DNA of 9,682 bases from Actinomycetes bacterium (GCA_023389045.1 JAEWEZ010000033.1:1-9682), one strand, 5' to 3'. Positions 1-6,696 are shown, counted from the stretch's first letter. Notes: generated from the sequence alone by a model not told the origin. Numbers and translations are program-made.

Positions 1-456
1 ACCAAGGCCGCGCCTGACATCCCGCCACCCGACCCCAAAGACTTCCCCGGCATGGACCAAAAAACCGACAAAGGCGCTGAACAAGCAGCGCGGTACTACA
101 TCCAAGTCCTCTACTGGGCCCACCAAACGGACGGTGGCTATCTCCTTGAAGATCTCTCGGACCCCAATTGCGAAAGCTGCAATGGCGCCCTCGAGGATCT
201 CAGGGAGATAGCAAATAGTCAAAAATTCTGGGGTCGCCGACATGTGGAGATACCAATGTGCATCAAGGTGCTAGATGAAGATGACCTCAAGGAACACCAT
301 TGTGCCGCTGACATATATGACGCGACCATCACGGATGGAAAAGATGCACCCACAAATGAAACCCCTGGGGGTATGCAGGATCTGGCAGTTCGAGCAAAAT
401 GGGAAGATGGCAAGTGGAAAACGACCGGCCTCTCGATAAAGAATCATGAGGAATGA
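1..456 (+). CDS. DUF6318-like lipoprotein, 3' part only
   Basis: The reading frame is open from the first base of the window to the TGA at 454-456, giving 151 residues. No start or lipobox is visible, so the gene begins upstream. The first 17 residues are proline-rich (residues 6-16 include P-P-P-D-P-K-D), typical of a linker after a lipid-anchored N-terminus. The body starts with a GAEQAARYYIQVLYWA helix and a C-x-x-C motif in DPNCESCNGAL, followed by two more cysteines (MCIKV, HHCAAD). This pattern resembles the actinobacterial DUF6318 family, whose function is unknown to me. The family name is from recall; the export is inferred. The segment is visibly AT-richer than the genes to the right. 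It ends 4 nt before the preferred start of the PKD protein, so the two are probably co-transcribed and may act together in the cell envelope. Confidence 0.6.
   Translation, partial: TKAAPDIPPPDPKDFPGMDQKTDKGAEQAARYYIQVLYWAHQTDGGYLLEDLSDPNCESCNGALEDLREIANSQKFWGRRHVEIPMCIKVLDEDDLKEHHCAADIYDATITDGKDAPTNETPGGMQDLAVRAKWEDGKWKTTGLSIKNHEE
448..452 (+). promoter_or_regulatory. Shine-Dalgarno site deciding the GTG start at 461
   Basis: GAGGA lies 8 nt before GTG 461 and overlaps the end of the upstream gene. The in-frame ATG at 446 has no comparable purine-rich site in front of it and would overlap the upstream gene by 11 nt. This favours GTG 461 as the start of the PKD protein gene. Confidence 0.5.
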
Positions 457-460
457 TACG

Positions 461-1522
461 GTGAAAACGATCCGAAATATCCTCCTTATTTCCGGAGTGG
501 CGGGCCTAACACTGCTCGCCAACCCCATAATCACTTTCGCCTCGCCGAGTGACGAACATGAGGAATATAGAGCAGACGAACTCGACAACAAGGACACATT
601 TTCCATCATAGGAGACTTCTATCACTCCCAAACAAAAGATGCAGATTCAGAAATTGGCAAGGCGCTTCCTGCTACGTACACATCATGGCAGGATTCAAAA
701 GATCATGACGCCCTAGACTGCAAGGTGACTGACGGGGATTTGGATTGCCGATACGATGCGAAGTCGTGTGAGGCTGCGTATTCGGCCCCGTTCAAGGGGA
801 CAGCAGTAGACGTCTTCTATAAGGACCAGGGCCGATGGTCTGGGAAGAAGGATCCGAAGAAGCAAACACAACGCGGCACTCGGATTACTCCGCATGGCGG
901 TACGCAACAGGATCTTGGTTTTCGGTGTGTGACCATGTCGCCGGGGAAGGTTCCGGGGAAGGCGACGGTGGTGGTGCGGGTAACGCAGCGCGACTTTGCA
1001 TCCCTGCCCGTGAAGGCTCTGGATGCGACGGCTGGCCCGCCCGGCGGTTGGCTGCCGGTGAACATGATCAACGTCCTGCACGCCAGCCCCGACGTGCAAA
1101 CCCTCGAGACGACTTTGCTCGGTCAGCAGGTCACGATCCGTGCGATCCCGGTCAAGTACCACTGGGATCTCGGGGACGGAAACACGATCACGACCACAAA
1201 ACCCGGCAAGCCGTATCCCTCCAAGCAGATTTCCTCCACATACCGCTACGAGGGCTGGTACGACGTCACACTGACCACGACCTTTGTCGGCCAGTACTCG
1301 CTCGCCGGTGGGCCGTGGCAGGACATTCAAGGCACAATCGAGAAAACATCGGACCCGGTGGAGATCTACTCCAAGTCCATGACCAGCCGCCTCCACAACC
1401 CCGAAAACCAGGACAAGGACGGCGGCCCAGTCGCTGACAGCAACGAGGAATGGCTCCCACCACGCACTCTGGAGACGGAAGGCCCGAAGGACAAGAAAGC
1501 CAGGCACCGCACCATCCGCTGA
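461..1522 (+). CDS. Secreted PKD-domain protein
   Basis: The 353-residue protein (GTG start chosen because of the GAGGA site; ATG 446 would add five residues) begins with K-T-I-R and a hydrophobic stretch at about residues 7-27 ending in T-F-A, which looks like a Sec signal peptide cleaved near residue 27. Residues about 30-150 are polar, carry four cysteines (about 87, 96, 103, 156) that could form two disulfides, and match no family I know. Residues about 231-280 form a PKD-like beta-sandwich unit, marked by YHWDLGDGNT near 233-242 and the closing strand WYDVTLTTTF. The C-terminus is charged and probably disordered. PKD domains usually mediate extracellular protein or carbohydrate contacts; the ligand here is unknown. 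There is no LPXTG sorting signal or C-terminal membrane helix, so the protein is probably released or held by a partner such as the upstream lipoprotein. Base composition changes inside the gene near 900. Confidence 0.7.
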   Translation: MKTIRNILLISGVAGLTLLANPIITFASPSDEHEEYRADELDNKDTFSIIGDFYHSQTKDADSEIGKALPATYTSWQDSKDHDALDCKVTDGDLDCRYDAKSCEAAYSAPFKGTAVDVFYKDQGRWSGKKDPKKQTQRGTRITPHGGTQQDLGFRCVTMSPGKVPGKATVVVRVTQRDFASLPVKALDATAGPPGGWLPVNMINVLHASPDVQTLETTLLGQQVTIRAIPVKYHWDLGDGNTITTTKPGKPYPSKQISSTYRYEGWYDVTLTTTFVGQYSLAGGPWQDIQGTIEKTSDPVEIYSKSMTSRLHNPENQDKDGGPVADSNEEWLPPRTLETEGPKDKKARHRTIR

Positions 1523-1533
1523 GGTACCCAGCC

Positions 1534-1594
1534 AGTCCCGGGGTGAGAACACCATGCCGCTACCTGCAGCGCATGGTGCTCTCGCCCCGGGACT
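1534..1594 (+). terminator. Long hairpin, probable terminator of the lipoprotein/PKD unit
   Basis: Starting 12 nt after the PKD gene stop, 1534-1557 pairs with 1571-1594: 24 positions with one G-U wobble (1544/1584) and one A-C mismatch (1549/1579), around a 13-nt loop. No real U tract follows (AGCTCGTTTAACTCC). The pairing is seen directly; the terminator role is inferred from its place. Actinobacterial terminators often lack a U tract. A processing or mRNA-stabilising hairpin is an alternative. Confidence 0.6.
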
Positions 1595-1684
1595 AGCTCG
1601 TTTAACTCCTAGCCGTCACCCGTATGCGGGGCGTAGAGGGGGCGGCAGTTACGGTGAGCGGCAGCCAGCCCGGCCACGGAGAAC

Positions 1685-1765
1685 CGAGAAATGGAGCAAA
1701 GTGCGGGGGTTAGCTGGCGTAACCCCGGAAGTGTGCTCCACTACGGGCGGGTAACCGGGTGAGGG
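1685..1765. repeat. Palindromic intergenic repeat, copy 1
   Basis: This 81-bp unit matches 1937-2017 at 74 of 81 positions without gaps; weaker similarity with 1-nt gaps continues about 48 bp to the left. Its centre, 1692-1740, is an imperfect palindrome: a perfect 7-bp terminal pair (TGGAGCA/TGCTCCA) and an inner GGGGTTA/TAACCCC pair. This copy has more mismatches near the centre than copy 2 and seems the more decayed. It ends with GGTAACC and a G-rich run. The family is not recognised. Confidence 0.75.
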
Positions 1766-1782
1766 TGGGACTGGAGGGAGGG
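1763..1782 (+). other. Canonical G-quadruplex motif in a G-skewed tract
   Basis: Four GGG runs at 1763-1765, 1767-1769, 1776-1778 and 1780-1782 are separated by loops of 1, 6 and 1 nt, fitting the G3+N1-7 pattern. The whole tract from about 1755 to 1880 is G-rich on the + strand; in 1801-1860 I count 34 G and 9 C. Folding in vivo is inference. Confidence 0.55.
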
Positions 1783-1936
1783 AAAGTTCGCGAGGGTGAG
1801 GGGTGGCTGGGTTACGAATGGGGTTGGCCAGGGGGCGAGGGGTGGCGAGGATACGGGGCCCCAGGGGTGAGTGGATGAGGTAACGGTCAGGGTGGCGGCG
1901 ATTCGGGTAAGCGGCGGCGGCCCAGCCGTGGACAAA

Positions 1937-2017
1937 CGAGAAATGGAGCAAAGTGCGGGGGTTAGGTGGCCTAACCCCGGAACTGTGCTCCACTACGCGC
2001 CGGTAACCCGGCGAGGG
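1937..2017. repeat. Palindromic intergenic repeat, copy 2
   Basis: This is the better-preserved copy. Within it, 1944-1966 can pair with 1970-1992 at 20 of 23 positions around a 3-nt loop: nine consecutive inner pairs (1958-1966 with 1970-1978) and seven perfect terminal pairs. The offset to copy 1 is exactly 252 bp. Such a structure could be a REP-like or MITE-like element, a small structured RNA, or a protein-binding palindrome; nothing here tells these apart. No transposase or target-site duplication is evident. Confidence 0.75.
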
Positions 2018-2094
2018 CATACGCGGCGCGGGTAACCGGCCCCTCCTCTCCCCCGGCCGTCTTTCCGCGGCGAACCAACCCCCACCCACGCACA

Positions 2095-2133
2095 ACGGCG
2101 GGGCGCCACCCTGTGTGGGTGACGCCCCGCCGT
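2095..2133 (-). terminator. rpsA terminator
   Basis: A 17-bp GC-rich stem (2095-2111 with 2117-2133, one mismatch) with a 5-nt loop lies 54 nt beyond the rpsA stop codon. On the - strand it is followed by TTGTGCG, a weak U-containing tail. Position and stability make it the likely transcription terminator of rpsA. It may also stop readthrough from the left. Confidence 0.75.
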
Positions 2134-2150
2134 GGTGTTACACGTCCCGG

Positions 2151-2164
2151 GGCCGCTAGCGGCC
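2151..2164. other. Perfect 14-bp palindrome after rpsA
   Basis: GGCCGCTAGCGGCC is a perfect palindrome 23 nt beyond the rpsA stop codon and flanked by further G/C pairs. It may add to 3'-end structure of the rpsA mRNA. It could be chance in GC-rich DNA. Confidence 0.4.
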
Positions 2165-2187
2165 GGGTCCGGGAAGCGCGGTGAGGA

Positions 2188-3651
2188 TCAGTTGCCGGTC
2201 AGCTTGGCGCGCAGGGCGGCCAGAGCCTCGTCGGACGCGAGGGTGCCCTCATCGGAGGAGGAGGACTGGTAGGAGGTCTGAGCCGGAGCGGCAGCCTCCT
2301 CGCCACCCTGGGCAGCGGACTCCTCGTCGGCCTTGATGGCCTCGGCAACCTGGGTCTTGTGGGCGGTCCAACGCTCGTAGGCGGCGGCGTACTGCGCCTC
2401 CCACTCCTCGCGCTGGGACTCGTAGCCCTCGAGCCACTCGTTGGTCTCCGGGTCGAAGCCCTCGGGGTACTTGTACTCGCCGTTCTCGTCGTACTCGGCG
2501 GCCATGCCGTACAGAGCCGGATCGAAGGTGCTGTCGTCGCCCTCCGGGTCCACGCCCTCGTTGGCCTGCTTGAGGGACAGCGAGATGCGGCGACGCTCGA
2601 GGTCGATGTCGATGACCTTGACGAAGACGTCCTGGTCAACGGTGACAACCTGCTCGGGCAGGTCCACGTGACGCTGAGCCAGCTCGGAGATGTGCACCAG
2701 GCCCTCGATGCCATCCTCCACGCGCACGAAGGCGCCGAAGGGCACGAGCTTGGTGACCTTGCCCGGCACAACCTCGCCAATGGCGTGGGTGCGAGCGAAG
2801 AGCTGCCACGGATCTTCCTGGGTGGCCTTGAGGGACAGGGACACGCGCTCGCGGTCCATGTCCACGTCGAGAACCTCGACGCGCACCTTCTGGCCGACCT
2901 CGACAACCTCGCTCGGGTGGTCGATGTGCTTCCAGGACAGCTCGGAGACGTGCACCAGGCCGTCCACACCGCCGAGGTCCACGAAGGCACCGAAGTTGAC
3001 GATGGAGGACACGACGCCCTCGCGCACCTGGCTCTTCTGCAGGGTCTGCAGGAAGTCGGAGCGGACCGCGGACTGGGTCTCCTCCAGGTAGGCGCGGCGG
3101 GAGAGCACCACGTTGTTGCGGTTCTTGTCCAGCTCGATGATCTTGGCCTCAATCTCCTGGCCCACGTAGGGCTGGAGGTCGCGCACGCGGCGCATCTCCA
3201 CGAGAGAGGCGGGGAGGAAGCCGCGCAGGCCGATGTCCACGATCAGGCCGCCCTTGACGACCTCGATGACGTGGCCGGTGACAACGCCTTCGTCTTCCTT
3301 GATCTGCTCGATGGTGCCCCAGGCGCGCTCGTACTGGGCGCGCTTCTTGGACAGGATCAGGCGGCCTTCCTTGTCCTCCTTCTGGAGAACAAGAGCCTCG
3401 ATCTCCTCGCCGACCTCGACGACCTCACCGGGGTCGACGTCGTGCTTGATGGACAGCTCGCGCGAGGGGATAACGCCCTCGGTCTTGTAGCCGATGTCGA
3501 GAAGGACCTCGTCGTGATCCACCTTCACCACGGTGCCCTCGACGATGTCGCCATCGTTGAAGTACTTGATGGTCGAGTCGATGGCGGCCATGAGGTCATC
3601 GGCGCTGCCGATGTCGTTGATGGCGATCTGGGGGGTCGTGGTGTCGGTCAT
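2188..3651 (-). CDS. rpsA: 30S ribosomal protein S1
   Basis: The 487-residue product binds mRNA and the 30S subunit and supports translation initiation. Four S1 (OB-fold) domains are visible at about residues 34-103, 121-186, 207-275 and 292-361. The last two carry the typical NFGAFVDLGG..GLVHVSELSW and PFGAFVRVEDGIEGLVHISEL motifs. Most proteobacterial S1 proteins have six domains; four plus an acidic tail is the usual actinobacterial form. Residues about 365-487 are acidic and low in complexity and end in DEALAALRAKLTGN. The ATG at 3651 is chosen because homology begins with MTDTTTPQIAINDIG and a GGAG lies about 11 nt before it; an upstream extension of 40 codons is open but lacks conserved sequence. 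The gene lies downstream of polA on the same strand but 357 bp away, with its own probable promoter and terminator. High expression is expected. Confidence 0.97.
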   Translation of the reverse strand: MTDTTTPQIAINDIGSADDLMAAIDSTIKYFNDGDIVEGTVVKVDHDEVLLDIGYKTEGVIPSRELSIKHDVDPGEVVEVGEEIEALVLQKEDKEGRLILSKKRAQYERAWGTIEQIKEDEGVVTGHVIEVVKGGLIVDIGLRGFLPASLVEMRRVRDLQPYVGQEIEAKIIELDKNRNNVVLSRRAYLEETQSAVRSDFLQTLQKSQVREGVVSSIVNFGAFVDLGGVDGLVHVSELSWKHIDHPSEVVEVGQKVRVEVLDVDMDRERVSLSLKATQEDPWQLFARTHAIGEVVPGKVTKLVPFGAFVRVEDGIEGLVHISELAQRHVDLPEQVVTVDQDVFVKVIDIDLERRRISLSLKQANEGVDPEGDDSTFDPALYGMAAEYDENGEYKYPEGFDPETNEWLEGYESQREEWEAQYAAAYERWTAHKTQVAEAIKADEESAAQGGEEAAAPAQTSYQSSSSDEGTLASDEALAALRAKLTGN

Positions 3652-3787
3652 GAAGGTGGGAACTCCGTCGGAACAGGAAACGAGTAGGAACAATGAACTT
3701 GCTGTGCCCGTGTTTTTGCGGGGATCCGACGGGGTGTGCTGCCTGGAAGACAGCGCGCCCGACGGCGCCAAAGCACAGACGGGTACG

Positions 3788-3818
3788 AGCCTAACAGGTC
3801 AGGGCAGGGCGATGACAG
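3788..3818 (-). promoter_or_regulatory. rpsA: Possible rpsA promoter
   Basis: On the - strand CTGTCA (four of six matches to TTGACA) is followed after 19 nt by TAGGCT, a TAnnnT-type -10. Transcription would start near 3780 and give a leader of about 130 nt. The spacer is slightly long and the assignment rests only on motif similarity. Confidence 0.4.
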
Positions 3819-3854
3819 CGCTCCGACCGCTCGGCGTGGGCCGGTCACTGTGAT

Positions 3855-3883
3855 GTGCGTCCCGTCGGCGGGACGAGACGCAC
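3855..3883 (-). terminator. Hairpin downstream of polA, possible terminator
   Basis: GTCCCG (3859-3864) pairs with CGGGAC (3869-3874) around TCGG. Alternatively GTGCGTC (3855-3861) pairs with GACGCAC (3877-3883), so two mutually exclusive folds exist. It lies about 130 nt beyond the polA stop and upstream of the rpsA promoter. There is no U tract, so the terminator role is tentative. The loop region contains one of the CCGTCGG words. Confidence 0.35.
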
Positions 3884-4008
3884 GGATCCGCGCCACACAC
3901 GCCCACCGCACCAACCGCGCCAAGTACCCGGCCCGTCGGCCCCATATCCCCGCGCGGAACCCGTCGGCCCCACATCAGCACGCGCACCACATCACTGTTG
4001 AACCCGAC

Positions 4009-6696
4009 TCAGTGCGCCGCCTCCAGCCAGGAGCGGCCCACGCCGATCCCCACCTCGAGCGGCACCGAGAGTTCATAGGCGCTGCCCATGCCCTCGGTGA
4101 TGAGGGCGCGCAGGGCTTCCTCTTCGCCCTCGGCCACTTCCAGCACGAGTTCGTCATGCACCTGCAGCAGCACCCGGGAGGCGAGTTCCTGCTCGGCGAG
4201 CATGGCATCCACGCGCAGCATCGCCAGTTTGATGATGTCGGCGGCGCTGCCCTGGATCGGCGCATTCAAGGCCACACGCTCGGCATTCTCCCGGCGCTGA
4301 CGGTTATCCGAGGTCAAATCCGGCAGGTAGCGGCGACGCCCAAGGATCGTCTCGGTGTAGCCGGTCTCGCGGGCCTTCACCACCGACTCGTGCAGGTAAT
4401 CCCGCACCGCCCCGAAACGCTCGAAGTAGCCGTCACGCAGGGCACTCGCTTCGGCCTGGCTGATCTGCAGCTGCCGCGAGAGGCCATAGGCCGAGAGCCC
4501 GTAGGCGAGGCCGTAGCTGAACGCCTTGGTCTTGGAGCGCATGGCCGGATCCACATCGGCCGGGTCCACGTCGAACACCTTGGAGGCGACGTAACGGTGC
4601 AGGTCCTCCCCCGAACGGAAGGCCTCGATCAGGCCTTCATCGCCGGAAAGGTGCGCCATGATCCGCATTTCGATTTGCGAGTAATCCGCGGTCATGAGCG
4701 CCGCGTAGCTATTGGATGCGCGGAAGGCGTCGCGGATGCGTCGGCCCTCCGGGGTGCGCACCGGGATGTTCTGCAGATTCGGGTTATTCGAGGAGAGACG
4801 CCCGGTGGCCGCCACCGTCTGGTGGAAGGTGGTGTGGATACGGGCCGAGGGGGAAATGAAGCGGCGCAGGGTGTCGATGATCTGCCGCATCTTGGTCACG
4901 TCGCGATGCGCGAGCAGGTCCTCCAGGAAGGGGTGGCCTGTCTTCTGGTAGAGGTCTGCGAGGGCTTCCGCATTCGTGGAGAAACCGGTTTTGGTCCGAC
5001 GGGTCTTCGGCATCTCCAGCTTCTCGAACAGCACCTCTTGCAGCTGCTTCGGGGAGCCGAGGTTGATGCGTTCACCGCCGATATGGGAGTAGGCGGATTC
5101 GGCAACGCGCTCCTGCCAGGCTTCATGCTGCGCATCCTGCTGGGCAAGCACCGCATCTTCCACGGCGATGCCCACCTGTTCCATGCGTGCGAGCACGGTG
5201 GCCAGCGGCAGTTCCAGATCATCGTGCAGGGACAGCGCCCCGCGATCTTCCAGTTCCTTGCGCAGCAGGTCCTCGAGGCGGGCTGCCGCATCGGCTGCAC
5301 GCCCCAGCTGCTCCAGATGCGAATCCTCGGCGCCCAAATCCAGTTCCTGCTGCGCGGCTGCGGAGGCGACCGTGAGGTCTTCGTGCAGGTGACGCAGGGC
5401 CAGACCGGCTAGGTCGGTGGGTCGCTGATCGGGGCGGCACAGGAACTCGGCGATGGAAAGGTCGGTGCGCCAGCCCTCCACAGCGAGGCCCCGGCCGGCA
5501 AGCTGGTGGAAGGCGAGCTTCACGTCATGGGCGACCTTGGGGATGGACGCATCGGCAAGCCACGCCGCCAGCGCCTTCTCGGCGGTCTCATCCAGGCTAG
5601 TGAGATCGCAGGCGAGGATGGTCGTGCCCTCGGCGAAGGCCAGGGCGGTGGCATCGCCCTCCCCCAGTTCCCACCGGCCCTCCAGCGCGATGGCGGCGCC
5701 GCCGGCGAACTGCTCCTGAAGCGCCGCAGCGAAGGCTGCACCCTCCAGTTGCTGAATCTCGGGAAGCTCCCGGGCCTCCGCCACCTGCGCCTGCGCATCC
5801 CCGGCCATCAGCTGTTCGGGCACATCGCGGCGGATTGTCGGACCGAAATCAAGGTCATCAAAGACCTGCGCGAGCGCCTGCGCATCACCGCGCCCGAGCG
5901 CATACCGCTCCGGATCCTCGGGCAGGTCCAGATCGACCACGGCCGCGTTCATCCGACGGTTCCGCTGCACCGCCTCCACATGGTCGCGCAGGGACTGCCC
6001 GGCCTTGCCCTTGATCTCCTCGGCGTGGGCGAGGATCCCGTTCAGGTCGCCGTACTGGGTGATCCACTTGGCCGCAGTTTTCGGGCCCACCCCGGGCACG
6101 CCCGGCAGATTGTCGGCGCTCTCCCCCACCATGGCCGCGAGGTCCGGGTACAGCCGCGGGCTCACCCCGTACTTTTCTTCCACCGCCGCGGGGTCCATGC
6201 GCCGCAGTTCGGTGACGCCCTTGACCGGCTGCAGCAGGGTCACATGCTCGGAGACCAGCTGGATCGCGTCGCGGTCGCTGGAGACGATCACGGTCTCTTC
6301 GCCGCGGGATTCCGCGCGGGTGGCGAGGGTGGCGATGATGTCGTCGGCCTCGTAGTCCTCGACGGTGAACCAGGCGACACCGAGGGCGTCAAGCACCTGC
6401 TGGATCAGACCGATCTGCCCGCGGAACTCCTGCGGGGTTTCCTCGCGCCCGGCCTTGTACTGGTCGTAGATGCGGTCGCGGAAGGTGCCGCCGGGAAGAT
6501 CGAAGGCCACGGCCACATGCGTGGGGTTCTCAGCGGCGACGACCTTGCAGATCATGCGGGTAAAGCCGTAGACCGCATTGGTGGCCTGGCCGCGCCCATC
6601 GGAGAAACTCTCCGCGGGCAGCGCGAAGAAGGCGCGGAACGCCATGGCGTGGCCGTCGATCAGCAGCAGGCGCGGGGTCTGGGGGGTCTGGCTCAT
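4009..6696 (-). CDS. polA: DNA polymerase I
   Basis: The 895-residue protein performs gap filling, Okazaki fragment maturation and repair synthesis. Residues 1-295 form the 5' nuclease with metal-binding acids at D14, D66, E116/D118/D119, D141/D143 and D195, and a helix-hairpin-helix at GVPGVGPKTAAKWI (199-212). Residues about 310-480 correspond to the 3'-5' exonuclease fold but lack the DxE of Exo I, and Exo II reads KVAHDVKLAFHQL without the usual Asp, so proofreading is probably lost, as is common in actinobacteria. Residues about 490-895 are the polymerase: TGRLSSNNPNLQNIP (631-645), motif A DYSQIE (D671), O-helix RSKTKAFSYGLAYG (R720, K724, Y728, Y732) and motif C QVHDE (D848). The ATG at 6696 is chosen because LLLIDGHAMAFRAF starts ten residues in and a GGGAG lies about 11 nt upstream; a 66-codon upstream extension is not conserved-looking. 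It is divergent from the thioesterase gene, 119 bp away. Confidence 0.97.
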   Translation of the reverse strand: MSQTPQTPRLLLIDGHAMAFRAFFALPAESFSDGRGQATNAVYGFTRMICKVVAAENPTHVAVAFDLPGGTFRDRIYDQYKAGREETPQEFRGQIGLIQQVLDALGVAWFTVEDYEADDIIATLATRAESRGEETVIVSSDRDAIQLVSEHVTLLQPVKGVTELRRMDPAAVEEKYGVSPRLYPDLAAMVGESADNLPGVPGVGPKTAAKWITQYGDLNGILAHAEEIKGKAGQSLRDHVEAVQRNRRMNAAVVDLDLPEDPERYALGRGDAQALAQVFDDLDFGPTIRRDVPEQLMAGDAQAQVAEARELPEIQQLEGAAFAAALQEQFAGGAAIALEGRWELGEGDATALAFAEGTTILACDLTSLDETAEKALAAWLADASIPKVAHDVKLAFHQLAGRGLAVEGWRTDLSIAEFLCRPDQRPTDLAGLALRHLHEDLTVASAAAQQELDLGAEDSHLEQLGRAADAAARLEDLLRKELEDRGALSLHDDLELPLATVLARMEQVGIAVEDAVLAQQDAQHEAWQERVAESAYSHIGGERINLGSPKQLQEVLFEKLEMPKTRRTKTGFSTNAEALADLYQKTGHPFLEDLLAHRDVTKMRQIIDTLRRFISPSARIHTTFHQTVAATGRLSSNNPNLQNIPVRTPEGRRIRDAFRASNSYAALMTADYSQIEMRIMAHLSGDEGLIEAFRSGEDLHRYVASKVFDVDPADVDPAMRSKTKAFSYGLAYGLSAYGLSRQLQISQAEASALRDGYFERFGAVRDYLHESVVKARETGYTETILGRRRYLPDLTSDNRQRRENAERVALNAPIQGSAADIIKLAMLRVDAMLAEQELASRVLLQVHDELVLEVAEGEEEALRALITEGMGSAYELSVPLEVGIGVGRSWLEAAH

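Larger units (their letters stand above)
1595..2094. other. Repeat-rich intergenic region without a convincing gene
   Basis: Together with the flanking hairpins this makes a 665-bp gap between the PKD gene and rpsA. It contains two 81-bp palindromic repeats, a G-quadruplex motif and a run of GGTAACC or GTAAC words (for example 1750-1756, 2002-2008, 2031-2037). Short open frames cross it on both strands, but they consist mostly of the translated repeat, have no ribosome binding site and show repeat differences that change amino acids, so I call none. Confidence 0.6.
3665..3972. repeat. Cluster of CCGTCGG motifs
   Basis: CCGTCGG or its complement CCGACGG starts at 3665, 3726, 3759, 3862, 3933 and 3961. 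The last two sit in identical 13-mers, CCCGTCGGCCCCA, at 3932-3944 and 3960-3972; a third exact copy of that 13-mer is at 6881-6893. A random match in this length at about 66% GC would be expected well under once. The role is unknown. Confidence 0.6.
3652..4008 (-). other. rpsA-polA intergenic region and rpsA leader
   Basis: No gene is supported in these 357 bp. They hold the probable rpsA promoter, an inferred leader of roughly 130 nt, a hairpin that may end polA transcription, and six CCGTCGG/CCGACGG words. No known ribosomal-protein leader motif is recognised. Confidence 0.6.

Noticed and set aside
1554..1754. 66-codon open frame on the + strand
   Set aside because: It starts inside the loop side of the long hairpin, runs into repeat copy 1 and resembles no protein; no start signal is visible.
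1621..2024. Inverted CGTATGC/GCATACG words flanking the repeat block as possible element ends
   Set aside because: Only 7 bp match, no target duplication is seen and no transposase is present; chance is likely.
1649..2095. 148-codon open frame on the - strand in the rpsA-PKD gap
   Set aside because: It is mainly the two palindromic repeats translated. Most differences between copies change the amino acid, the composition is Pro/Arg-rich, and there is no ribosome binding site.
2359..3687. 442-codon open frame opposite rpsA
   Set aside because: Its Leu/Gly/His/Val-rich translation is the usual antisense shadow of a GC-rich gene; rpsA on the other strand is certain.
3652..3771. 40-codon upstream extension of rpsA
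   Set aside because: S1 homology starts at MTDTTTPQIAIND, a GGAG precedes that ATG, and the extension crosses the leader.
3736..5412. 558-codon open frame opposite polA
   Set aside because: The frame is antisense to the conserved polymerase domain, has no recognisable motif, and is explained by codon bias.
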